DNA from: Megaustenia siamemsis
Taxonomy: Eukaryota > Mollusca > Gastropoda > Stylommatophora > Ariophantidae
Assembly (NCBI GenBank): GCA_032433765.1
Contig: JAVIAB010000157.1
Location: 1 to 64,000 of the forward strand
DNA: 64,000 nucleotides
Direction of reading: 5' to 3'
Position numbers and translations under genes: made by a program. Of the stretch, positions 1 through 9,695 are shown one piece after another; positions within the stretch are counted from its first letter, which is position 1; each line of letters starts with the position of its first letter. A model generated the notes under the pieces. The model saw only the letters and a program-made list of their open reading frames with translations, did not search any database and was not told where the DNA came from.

Positions 1-318
1 CCACCATCTGTCTTACATGAAGGAAGAACATGCTCCACCATCTGTCCTTACATGAGGGAAGAACATGCTCCCCATCTGTCTTACATGAGGGAAGAACATG
101 CTCCACCATCTGTCTTACATGAAGGAAGAACATGATCCACCATCTGTCCTTACATGAAGGAAAACATGCTCCACCATCTGTCTTACATGAGGGAAGAACA
201 TGCTCCACCATCTGTCTTACTGAGGGAAGAACATGCTCCACCATCTGTCTTACATGAGGGAAGAACATGCACCACCATCTCTCTTACATAAGGGAAAACA
301 TGCTCCACCATCTGTCTT
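1..318. repeat. 34-bp minisatellite, about 9 copies
   Basis: Tandem units of about 34 bp carry the landmarks CATCTGTCTTACATGA and GAAGAACATGCTCCAC. Copies differ by single-base indels (a missing C or A) and a few substitutions. The array is cut by the left edge of the window, so its true length is unknown. It encodes nothing recognisable. Confidence 0.95.
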
Positions 319-649
319 CTACTGCAGAGAGGACATCGATTGTCATCTGTTTTCCCAATTCACAAGGTTGCAGGCTGATGGTAAAAGGTCATACATAGAT
401 CTGATTATGTAGCTGAGCCGCAACGGTACCATATGACATTCCAAGTTAGGGGGACTGGTTGGTCTCCAGGCAAGACACTGCTCTCTCAACAAAGGTGGTG
501 AGTTCAATCTTGCCTGCTCCAATTGATGTTTTATTTGTAAGTTATTTCTGTGGCAACCATCGCTGGTCTCAGCAGCGAGGCCTGGCTTGAAACATCAATT
601 ACTCAAAAACGAAAGTAAGAGTATTTATTTGAGCTGATTTCATATATCA
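319..649. other. Non-repetitive spacer, no gene seen
   Basis: Unique-looking sequence between the first array and the LINE-A remnant. I see no coding frame with recognisable content, no RNA gene and no tandem structure. Confidence 0.5.
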
Positions 650-1131
650 GAATAGGCCTAACTACTGTCCACAAGGAATAACTCTGATAAAAATGAGCAC
701 TCTACAATACAATCTTCATCCCAACGTTGTGCTACCAATGCCAACCTGTACCCTAGATGCAAGAACAATAACCTCTACTGAGATGGAAATGTGTTAGACT
801 AATGACAGATACAGCTTGAGAGATAAGATCAGAAATGAAGAACTGAGAAAAAGCTAGAATAGCCCTCGCCATAGAATTATAAGGAAACAACAGATAAATG
901 GTTTGGCCACATGACAAGGCAGAAAGATCAAACAACACAATGAGCCTTCAGCAAATGTGAGAACACCAGACCCAAGGTCGCCACGAAAAAGATGGATATG
1001 ATGGAATATTAGAAGCACTAGGAAACATAGGTTTACAGAAAGAGCGTGAACAGAAGAGCGAAAGACCGCAAATTATTTATCTCCCCTCGATGCTGAAAGA
1101 CAAATGAGAAAGGAAAAGAAGAAGAGAATAT
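650..1131 (+). pseudogene. LINE-A fragment: 3' end of a non-LTR reverse transcriptase ORF
   Basis: Read on the plus strand with frameshifts, this matches the minus-strand fragment at 59.02-59.69 kb almost base for base over long stretches. Examples are CACTCTACAATACAATCTTC, CTAGATGCAAGAACAATAAC and the end near TCTCCCCTCGATGCTGAAAG. Decoded pieces include RDKIRNEELRK, KWFGHMTRQK and EALGNI. These are the post-RT C-terminal motifs typical of RTE-like elements (R.RNEELR, W.GH..R). The ORF is broken by several frameshifts and stops and lacks the endonuclease and RT core, so it is a dead 5'-truncated copy. A SINE sits directly downstream. The family is inferred from motifs only. Confidence 0.75.
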
Positions 1132-1151
1132 GCCTTAGCAGTTAAGGTATT

Positions 1152-1410
1152 GGAGCTGTGATAGCTCAGTGGTTATTGAACTGGACTACAAAGGACCAGA
1201 GGCAGGGTTCGATACCAACCGACAACTTCCAGGTTCATCCAGCCTTTAATGGTACCAAATTTTTTCCGTGAAAGTAAGCGCAGGGGCGTAATACCGACCA
1301 CATTACCCCAAAATCATGAGCCAAAGGTCTATAAAATTTATGGTCACTAACCCATATTCCCTAAACGGCACTCTTAGCGTGACGGGGCACTTTACTTTTT
1401 TTTTTTTTTT
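1152..1410 (+). mobile_element. tRNA-derived SINE (family SINE-1) with 12-bp target-site duplication
   Basis: The head contains an A-box-like TAGCTCAGTGG and a B-box GGTTCGATACC about 45 bp apart, as in a pol III tRNA promoter. A roughly 190-bp body follows and ends in a T run (1396-1410). The element is flanked by the direct repeat AGTTAAGGTATT at 1140-1151 and 1411-1422, a clean target-site duplication marking LINE-mediated insertion. Related copies are at 10797-10945 (head and part of the body) and, in reverse, at 29805-30294 (tail only). The head is too altered to be a working tRNA gene. Confidence 0.88.
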
Positions 1411-1422
1411 AGTTAAGGTATT

Positions 1423-1734
1423 AACGTGAATTGAAGCCACCAGATTGACTTTCCTAAAAGTCTGCTCCGGTCAATGATATATAGCCCTTGGTCTACCATC
1501 TCTCTTACTCTCTGGTCAGCTTTCATGTCCTACCATGACATGTCATACACTCAGCTTAGACTCTTCATTGCTCCATGCAGACAGTTGGGATCCTTTGGTC
1601 TGCTACACTGAATGTGACTTCCTTGGTGATGATGAGCTCCATGACTTCCTTGGTTTGAAGCTCATCTGGTACCACATGATGATCTTGTCTAGGCGTCAAG
1701 CATCATCCGGGCATGGCTCTGACTGATTTGAAAT
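1423..1734. other. Spacer, no gene seen
   Basis: Mostly unique sequence after the SINE. A 63-codon open stretch from 1535 has no recognisable family content, so I do not call it. Confidence 0.4.
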
Positions 1735-1985
1735 AGATCTATCTAGTATAGACAGATTAGAAATAGATCTAGCTAGTAGAGAGAATTAGAATAGATTATT
1801 AGTAGAAATAGATCAAAGAAGATTAGAAATAGATCTAGTAGAAAGATTAAAAATAGCCCTAGCTAGAAGACAAATTAGAAATATACCTTAGCTAGTAGAG
1901 AAGTTAAAAATAGACCTAAGTAATGGAGAGATTATAAATAGACCTAGACGATTGATAGGAATAGTGGTAAAAAACATTAGAAGTG
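1735..1985. repeat. Degenerate ~29-bp AT-rich minisatellite
   Basis: About nine diverged units are built on AGAAATAGATCTAGCTAGTA with frequent 1-3 bp indels. The divergence suggests an old or decaying array. Confidence 0.75.
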
Positions 1986-2425
1986 ATATCAGATTCCAGG
2001 AATATTCATGATCAAGAGCTGAGACAAACATAACAGTCAGAGACTGACCTTTGAGAACCCCAGCATGTCATTCAGGCTCCATCTGTACTTGCCCAGTGGG
2101 ACATATCTTGAAGTAAGTTCAAAGCTATTGTTCGGTCTGTACTCGTCCAGCAGAACATGCCGTCTGGGGTTAATCTCAAGCTGTTGGAGTCACCCCCATG
2201 ACCAGGGTTTTCTTTAGCCAGGCTCCTGTCCAGATAGAAGCAGCACTAGCGAGCGCTTTAGCCTGAGAAGTCATGAGCCAACACATCACCGCACCTAGAG
2301 GATAAAGATGGATGAGTGTGAAAGGGGGTACAAATGTGTACGGATCATCATCATCAGGCTGTGATAAGTCAGAGCTCACAAGTGTAACTTGCCGAGTCCC
2401 TCTTCAGGGCAAGCATCTTAAAAAG
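1986..2425. other. Spacer, no gene seen
   Basis: Two diverged copies of a roughly 70-bp segment (CATCTGTACTTGCCC near 2078 and GGTCTGTACTCGTCC near 2133) are visible. Nothing else is recognisable on either strand. Confidence 0.4.
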
Positions 2426-2431
2426 GAAGTT

Positions 2432-2875
2432 AACAGTGAGGAGAAATGAAAAAATATAGAAAAAATGATATGGTTAAAGCTTCACGTAACAAGTGGACAA
2501 CACAAATCAGAACAACGTTTCGGCACAAGGCCTTCAATAGGACAAACATACTACACATTTTCACTTTTGTGTACCCACATGCACCCCGTGCGCATTTCCG
2601 TTCTTTCAGAAGAAAGATTTTTCTTAGATCTTACAGGGAACTTTTATTAACATTTTATTCTCCTTTCTTTTCATTTCTCTTTCTAGTTCGATTTCTTAAA
2701 TTTTTTTATTTTGTATTTTAAATACATCATATTTGTATGTGTGTTGTACGTTTGTTCCTGTTGAAGGCCTTTGCACCAAACACCGTTCTGATTTGTGGTG
2801 TCCCACTTGTTACTTTGAATCATACCATTTTTTTATATATATATTTTTGTCTTTTCTCCTCAGTGAAAGAAATTA
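2432..2875. mobile_element. Inverted-repeat element (MITE-like or Penelope-like pLTR pair)
   Basis: The segment at about 2432-2550 is the imperfect reverse complement of about 2745-2875. Both carry, in opposite orientation, a sequence resembling GAAGGCC..TTG..GCC(G)AAAC followed by CAGATTTGTG and CGT-rich blocks. The arms are about 120-130 bp with a spacer of about 195 bp. Direct single copies of the same arm occur at 4710-4886 and 44943-45119. This could be a MITE with long terminal inverted repeats, or a remnant of a Penelope-like element, whose long repeats can occur inverted and carry hammerhead-like motifs. No transposase or GIY-YIG reading frame is present. Confidence 0.65.
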
Positions 2876-2919
2876 GAAAATCTGGCATCAGATCATAGCA
2901 CATGACAGAAATAATAAAT

Positions 2920-3250
2920 GGTCAGCAACATTCCAGAAAGGGATGTTAAAATCAGAAGACAAAAGGTGCAGGAGATAGATGAGGCCAGTATCATGGATAC
3001 ATGGTACAGCAACATTCAGAAAGGGATGTTAAAATCAAAGACAAAAGGTGCAGGAGATAGATGAGGCCAGGTATCATGGATACATGGTACAGCAACATTC
3101 CAGAAAGGGATGTTTAAAATCAGAAGACAAAAGGTGCAGGAGATAGATGAGGCCAGGCTTCATGGATACATGGTACAGCAACATTCAAGAAAGAGATTAA
3201 AATCAGAAGACAAAAGGTGCAGGGATTGATGAGGCCAGGCATCACAAATA
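2920..3250. repeat. ~85-bp minisatellite, 4 copies
   Basis: Four tandem units are marked by AGCAACATTCCAGAAAGGGA and GACAAAAGGTGCAGGAGATA. Copies differ by small indels. No coding content is seen. Confidence 0.92.
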
Positions 3251-3483
3251 CATCTGTTCATTCTGGAGATGGATTTGTCTATTCATATTGGCAGATTCAG
3301 CCACGAGAGAAGCTGTTCAGCAAAATAACATCTAGCATGAAACACTGATATATTACCAACATATTGACTTATGATTGCTGGCTACCACCATGTGTATTGA
3401 TGTCAAAGGTCATTTTATTTCAATAATAGAGTTCATGTACATTTTGGTCAGTGATTTTACAATAAAAACAATCATAAATTGAT

Positions 3484-3662
3484 CATATCAACAGTACAGC
3501 CCATGTCAATATCAACAATATAGACCATGTCATATCAACAATACAGCCCATGTCAGTATCAACAGTACAGCCCATGTCCGTATCAACAGTACAGCCCATG
3601 TCAGTATCAATAGTACAGCCCATGTCAATATCAAGTACAGACCATGTCAGTATCAATAAGAG
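3484..3662. repeat. 24-bp minisatellite, about 8 copies
   Basis: The unit contains TACAGCCCATGTCAGTATCA. Because 24 is divisible by three, open frames run through it, but they only repeat an eight-residue motif and show no domain. Confidence 0.92.
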
Positions 3663-4709
3663 ATACAAATGACTTTTTAGGTTTAGCAGTAAAGTAATAG
3701 TCTATGTTTCCGAGTCGAATATTGACAATTTTAAGTATTTGAAACCACTCTAGTTTTGTTGTGCCACCACTAAGGGAAGCTCACTTTATGTCCCTAAACT
3801 AGGACTTTAAGGGTCTTTAACTTTATAAAAATTCTTAGAAAATTGCAAACTCCTTGTATAATTGACAAACGGACGTGAATGAGGTATTTATTGATTCCTA
3901 CAGTCACGGGCTGTCTAGCTATAAGTATGTTTTTAATAATTTTGGGAGGAATCTTTATAAATCAGGTAGGGATACAGCCAGTATTTGTCACACACGCCAA
4001 GCAGTTGAGTTTGATGACTTCTTAAATAAAATAAACACAAAATAGAGTCGAGAGCTAAACTAACAAAGACAATGTTTTGACAAGAGTTTTCATTAGGTAT
4101 AACCAATGAACCATCCACATCAAACACAAGATTCCATAGGGACTTTACTAATTGAATCTGGTAACATCCGGAGCTATGAAAGCCAAATTCAATTATTTTC
4201 TACATCACCGCCATTATCGGAAATTGGCTAAAGGGACATGCACTTAATGCATTTTCCTGAAGATGTCACATTACTTGTATTACTATTTATATATGTAGGT
4301 GAAAGGTCAGGAAATACCCTACTGCCTGGTGAAAGAATTATTCGAATACTCATAGCTGCTTTCAAGATGATAGTGATTGATGCATTATTTGTACATTTTT
4401 ACTGACTTTTTCCATATTAAAAGAGTAAATTTATTGGTCATAATGACAGGGTTAAGGCAAAAAATGCAAATGAATGCATAAAAGTTCGAAGCTGCAGTAA
4501 TCTTCCAGGCATTGTTGGCGTCCTTGCTAGCCGCGTAACCTAGTCCCCCCCCCCACTCGTGTATTTTTAGTACCCTCCACCCCTGTCCAGAGGGTATATA
4601 CAGCCAGACCCACGCTACGTGCCCTTTTTCCCATCATGACCAGTGCCCACGACACAAGGGAAGTATTTGCTTTTTCTTTAACATTTTTCAATTATTTTGT
4701 TTTGGATAT
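3663..4709. other. AT-rich single-copy stretch, no gene seen
   Basis: No convincing ORF, RNA gene or tandem repeat. A C run (around 4546-4555) and a TATATA stretch (about 4589-4595) are the only local landmarks. Short open frames have no family features. Confidence 0.4.
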
Positions 4710-4886
4710 TTCATTACTAGTTATCCATGTAGGATTAGTTATATTTACTTACATATCTGTGTGTGGTTGTTGTTTGTCTGTTCCTGCTGAGGCCTATTGA
4801 GCCAAACGTCGTACAATCTGTGTCGTCTACTAACCACGTAAGCTTTTACCATACCTTTTTTACTATTTTTTCAATTTTCCCTCAAT
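4710..4886 (+). mobile_element. Solo copy of the GAAGGCC/CGAAAC repeat arm
   Basis: This closely matches 44943-45119. Both start at ACTAGTTA, run through ATGTAGGATTAGTT and TTCCTGCTGA, and end in a T-rich run before CAATTTTCC. Here the core reads GAGCCAAACGTCG where the 45-kb copy reads GAGCCGAAACGTCG. One arm only, with no inverted partner within a few hundred bases. It is probably a solo long repeat of the element seen paired at 2432-2875. Confidence 0.7.
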
Positions 4887-4887
4887 A

Positions 4888-5160
4888 ATGACAGGGATTT
4901 TTAAAAATTCAGCACCCATATTAAGGTACCATTGTTTAGCTTGCATCAAGGGCTATCTAGCTAGCTTGTTTTCAATCACAACAGACTATTTTTACAAAGT
5001 ACCTAAGAAATATAACAGGAAATACATGGAGAGGAGACTGGGGATTAAAGAAAAGAATGAAGACTGGAGTTTAATCATCTCGGTTGAGGAGATACCAAAG
5101 CGGACTATGAGTCGGTTCTTTAACGTGAAACGCTTATGGGTATCAGAGGACAAGAGATGA
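4888..5160 (+). other. 90-codon open frame of unknown status
   Basis: An ATG-to-stop frame follows the element directly. The translation is lysine- and arginine-rich in its second half (KVPKKYNRKYMERR). It has no signal peptide, membrane segment or motif I recognise. It could be chance or part of a decayed element. I do not call it a gene. Confidence 0.2.
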
Positions 5161-5198
5161 TACCACGGAAGTCATCAGAGCTTTATTATTATGTTCTT

Positions 5199-5752
5199 AA
5201 GCGATAATTATTGAGTATATAGCCTATTATAATTATTATATAATGGCTGTAATTAGATGAACATGAAAGCGATAATTATTGAGTATATAGCCTATTATTA
5301 TATAAGGTGGCTGTAATTAGATGAACATAAAAACGATAATTATTGAGTATATAGCCTATTATAATTATTATATAAGGTGGCGTAATTAGATGAACATGAA
5401 AGCGATAATTATTGAGTATATAGCCTATTATTATATAAGGTGGCTGTAATTAGATGAACATAAAAACGATAATTATTGAGTATATAGCCTATTATTATAT
5501 AAGGTGGCTGTAATTAGATGAACATGAAAGCGATAATTATTGAGTATATACTTATTATAGACTAAGCCTATTATTATATAAGGTGGCAGTAATAAGATGA
5601 ACATAAAAGCGATAATTATTGAGTATATAGCCTATTATTATATAAGGTGGCAGTAATTAGATGAACATAAAAGCGCTAATTATTGAGTATATAGCCTATT
5701 ATTATATAAGGTGGCAGTAATTATATGAACATAAAAGCGATAATTATTGAGT
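5199..5752. repeat. ~64-bp AT-rich minisatellite, about 9 copies
   Basis: Units begin GCGATAATTATTGAGTATAT and include TATATAAGGTGGC and TTAGATGAACATAAAA. Two early copies carry an extra ATAATT block. Divergence is low, so amplification looks recent. Confidence 0.95.
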
Positions 5753-5773
5753 CCAGACACACAAAAAGTCTAC

Positions 5774-5807
5774 CTTCAAACAGCCCGCCACTGTACTGGT
5801 CCGCCAT
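5774..5807 (-). CDS. Candidate first coding exon (start MADQYSGGLFE)
   Basis: On the minus strand, CAATATGGCGGACC contains an ATG inside a YY1-like CCGCCATATT site, a common arrangement at TATA-less animal promoters. Reading on gives MADQYSGGLFE plus one base, then a possible GT donor (GAAG/GTAGAC). If real, the 64-bp array just downstream would lie in intron 1. Without a splice, the frame continues only about 10 more codons. No family is recognised, and both donor and start are inferred from motif fit alone. Confidence 0.22.
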
Positions 5808-5879
5808 ATTGTTCACGGCAGTGATCGCCCTTTGCGTGTCCACATAAACGAGTTGCCATTTATTTCCTTCCAGTTTCTC

Positions 5880-6640
5880 CAATTTCTCTTAGGAACAGTG
5901 CTGTTGTTTTTTTTTTATACTACCTGAACTCTATCACCATAAAACGATGAAATTTGTAATATACCAGACCATCTACATAATGTTTATTATTTTGTATTAA
6001 ATTATTACAAAAGTTCACAAAACAAGAAACGGTGTATACAATGCCCTTTTGACTATGATGTGAAGAAACGCAAAATGTCTAAGCCTTTGACAAGGACATG
6101 TTAAAGGAACGAGACCGGACTTTCTGAAACACTAGCGACACAACTAGGGCCCTACATGATGTGAACGAATGCTCAGTTTAGACACTCTGGACTTGTGGAC
6201 TGCGTGCTCTGTTTGACCCCTTGATCTTCATGGGATAGTCGTGGGTAAGACGATCTACCTCTCGTGACAAAACGAGGGCAATAAAAACACGGGAGAGAAT
6301 GGGGCAGAGGACAGTGAGACAGTCTGGGGTGTAACATAAAACGAAGTGGAAAATAAAGCATTCATGATAAAGTGAATGATAAATCAAGATGATGAGTTTA
6401 CTAGATAATATGTTTAGGGGCGAAAAAGAATGAGAGAAAGTGTGTAAGGAAGAATGTAAGTGAAAGAGAGGGAGAAATAAAATGTAAGTGAAGATGGAAC
6501 GAGAGATAAAGTATAGAATGTGAATGAAGCAAAGTCATATAAAATGTAAAGGTGAATGTAAGTGGAATGGAGCGAAAGATAACATGTAATAGAGAATGTA
6601 AGTGAAGAGAGATCCACCATATCGGTGAGATATGTAACAA
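5880..6640. other. Spacer with purine-rich tract, no gene seen
   Basis: The part from about 6400 to 6600 is strongly purine-rich on the plus strand (many GAGA, GTAAGTGAA pieces), like a decayed low-complexity repeat. Open frames on the minus strand there are phenylalanine/leucine/serine runs from the skewed composition and are not called. Confidence 0.4.
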
Positions 6641-6732
6641 CCAATAAGGGAGACTACCAAATGAAAAACAAAAGAAAAAGCAAAATTAAACGAGGTGAAG
6701 TACATATCGCACAACGCCAATATGGCAATGAA

Positions 6733-6846
6733 GGTAAAACTACTGAGACAAACATCTTACCGATAGTAACATATGGTTGTGAAACATGGACATTCGCACA
6801 AATAATAAGGAAGTACATTTGTCTTTTCATAGAAAAATGCTAGAGA
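6733..6846 (+). pseudogene. LINE fragment, RTE-like post-RT region
   Basis: The translation includes ILPIVTYGCETWTF and ends near FIEKC. This corresponds to the Y.CETWT motif downstream of the RT domain in RTE-like and jockey-like ORFs. The fragment is only about 35 codons and ends in a stop. It is joined directly to an unrelated I-type LINE fragment, so this is a patchwork of dead insertions. Confidence 0.6.
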
Positions 6847-6924
6847 AGACATTTGGTGATTACAATGATAAATGTGGACGTACATTGTGAAGCCATGAAT
6901 GTTGAAGTGGACTGGCTTATAAAT

Positions 6925-7200
6925 ATTACTGGCACCAAAATACGTAAGGTCACCTTTGTCTACGTCCCTGGACATGCAGGAGTACGGCGAAATGAAGGGG
7001 TAGACAGGTTGGCTAGCTGCGCTGTCTTTGAAGACGGTCAACCAAAGGCTGTGGCAAGGAATATGGGTTCGGTCCTGCTTAGGACCATATATTGTTCTTT
7101 ATTTCTGTTTTTGATTATTTGTCATTTTTTCAGAGTGCTGTAAACATACCTCTTCCTCTGAATTATTCGCGGACATCATCAATGCCCTCCAGGAAGTTGT
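6925..7200 (+). pseudogene. I/Nimbus-type LINE fragment: end of RNase H domain
   Basis: Residues KIRKVTFVYVPGHAGVR, DRLASC and EDGQP match the RNase H C-terminal part of the LINE-D copy at 41915-42040 nearly exactly. The continuation (GCGGACATCATCAATGCCCT) resumes at about 7170 after roughly 125 bp of unrelated sequence, so the fragment was interrupted by an insertion or by rearrangement. Catalytic residues upstream are missing. The 35-bp array starts just past its end. Confidence 0.75.
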
Positions 7201-7204
7201 AATG

Positions 7205-9556
7205 GTACATTACATTGGTACCTGTATGGTGCGGGAACACCTGAGTACATTGCTGTCTGTATGTTGCAGGGACACCTGAGTACATTGCTGTCTGTATGTT
7301 GCAGGGACACCTGAGTACATTGATGCCTGTATGTTGTAGGGACACCTGAGTACATTGATGCCAGTATGTTGTAGGGACACCTGAGTACATTGATGCCAGT
7401 ATGTGTAGGGACACCTGAGTACATTGATGCCTGTATGTTGCAGGGACACCTGAGTACATTGATGCCAGTATGGTGTAAGGACACCTGAGTACATTGATGC
7501 CTGTATGTTGCAGGGACACCTGAGTACATTGATGCCAGTATGGTGTAGGGACACCTGAGTACATTGATGCCAGTATGGTGTAGGGACACCTGAGTACATT
7601 GCTGTCTGTATGGTGTAGGGACACCTGAGTACATTGCTGTCTGTATGGTGTAGGGACACCCGAGTACATTGATGCCTGTATGTTGTAGGGACACCTGAGT
7701 ACATTGATGCCTGTATGGTGTAGGGACACCCGAGTACATTGATGCCTGTATGGTGTAGGGACACCTGAGTACATTGATGCCTGTATGGTGCGGGAACACC
7801 TGAGTACATTGATGCCTGTATGGTGCGGGAACCTGAGTACATTGATGCCTGTATGTTGTAGGGACACCTGAGTACATTGATGTCTGTATGTTGCAGGGAC
7901 ACCTGAGTACATTGATGCCTGTATGTTGTAGGGACACCTGAGTACATTGATGCCTGTATGTTGCAGGGACACCTGAGTACATTGATGCCTGTATGTTGCA
8001 GGGACACCTGAGTACATTGATGCCTGTATGTTGCAGGACACCCGAGTACATTGATGCCTGTATGTTGCAGGGACACCTGAGTACATTGATGCCTGTATGT
8101 TGCAGGGACACCTGAGTACATTGATGCCTGTATGTTGCAGGGACACCTGAGTACATTGATGTCTGTATGTTGCAGGGACACCCGAGTACATTGATGCCTG
8201 TATGGTGCGGGACACCTGAGTACATTGATGCCTGTATGGTGTAGGGACACCTGAGTACATTGATGCCTGTATGTTAGGGACACCTGAGTACATTGATGCT
8301 GTATGTTGTAGGGACACCTGAGTACATTGATGCCTGTATGTTGCAGGGACACCTGAGTACATTGATGCTGTATGGTGTAGGGACACCTGAGTACATTGAT
8401 GCCTGTATGTTGCAGGGACACCTGAGTACATTGATGCCTGTATGTTAGGGACACCTGAGTACATTGATGTCTGTATGTTGTAGGGACACCTGAGTACATT
8501 GATGTCTGTATGTTGCAGGGACACCTGAGTACATTGATGCCTGTATGTTGCAGGGACACCTGAGTACATTGATGCCTGTATGTTGTAGGGACACCTGAGT
8601 ACATTGATGCCTGTATGGTGTAGGGACACCTGAGTACATTGATGCCTGTATGTTGTAGGGACACCTGAGTACATTGATGCCTGTATGGTGTAGGGACACC
8701 TGAGTACATTGATGCCTGTATGGTGTAGGGACACCGAGTACATTGATGCCTGTATGTTGTAGGGACACCTGAGTACATTGATGCCTGTATGGTGTAGGGA
8801 CACCTGAGTACATTGATGCCTGTATGTTGTAGGGACACCTGAGTACATTGATGCCTGTATGTTAGGGACACCTGAGTACATTGATGCCTGTATGGTGTAG
8901 GGACACCTGAGTACATTGATGCCTGTATGGTGTAGGGACACCTGAGTACATTGATGCCTGTATGTGTAGGGACACCTGAGTACATTGATGCCTGTATGTG
9001 TAGGGACACCCGAGTACATTGATGCCTGTATGTTGTAGGGACACCTGAGTACATTGATGCCTGTATGTTGTAGGGACACCCGAGTACATTGATGCCTGTA
9101 TGTTGTAGGGACACCCGAGTACATTGATGCCTGTATGTTGTAGGGACACCTGAGTACATTGATGCCTGTATGGTGTAGGGACACCTGAGTACATTGATGC
9201 CTGTATGGTGTAGGGACACCTGAGTACATTGATGCCTGTATGGTGTAGGGACACCCGAGACATTATACCTGTATGGTGTAGGGACACCCGAGTACATTGA
9301 TGCCTGTATGGTGTAGGGACACCTGAGTACATTGCTGTCTGTATGGTTAGGGACACCTGAGTACATTGATGCCTGTATGGTGTAGGGACACCCGAGTACA
9401 TTGATGCCTGTATGGTGTAGGGACACCCGAGTACATTATGCCTGTATGGTGTAGGGACACCCGAGTACATTGATGCCTGTATGGTGTAAGGCATGTAAGG
9501 ACACCTGAGTACATTGATGCATGTATGGTGTAGGGACACCTGAGTACATTGCTGAC
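7205..9556. repeat. 35-bp minisatellite, about 67 copies
   Basis: The unit runs GGGACACCTGAGTACATTGA then TGCCTGTATGTTGTA. Variants are GCTGTCTG for GATGCCTG, GGTG for GTTG, CCCGAG for CCTGAG, and one-base deletions. Variants cluster locally: GCTGTC at both ends, TTGCAG around 7.9-8.2 kb, GGTGTAG after 8.6 kb. That pattern suggests local spread by unequal exchange or slippage. All three minus-strand frames lack stops in the consensus unit, so open frames over 2 kb long arise automatically. They give a 35-residue cycle with no signal, domain or codon bias and are not called as genes. Confidence 0.97.
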
Positions 9557-9695
9557 ATGAGCGATCAGGATAAACACTGTTGTTAGCTAGAACAGTGACT
9601 GAGCAGATATAAGAATGCCCGGCCTACAATGAAGCCATTCCGTTCTAAGGTCTTCATTGTCCATTGTGAGGGTTCAACTGTCACTTGTCACCAAC

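Noticed and set aside
4888..5160. 90-codon plus-strand ORF as a gene
   Set aside because: No recognisable motif, promoter or splice context; it directly follows a mobile-element arm and precedes an array.
6401..6720. Overlapping minus-strand Phe/Leu/Ser-rich frames resembling membrane proteins
   Set aside because: They result from a purine-rich low-complexity tract read in reverse and are open in three frames at once.
7163..9539. Several overlapping long minus-strand open frames with a 35-residue cycle
   Set aside because: They come from a stop-free 35-bp tandem unit, overlap each other in all frames, and have no domain, signal peptide or gene context.
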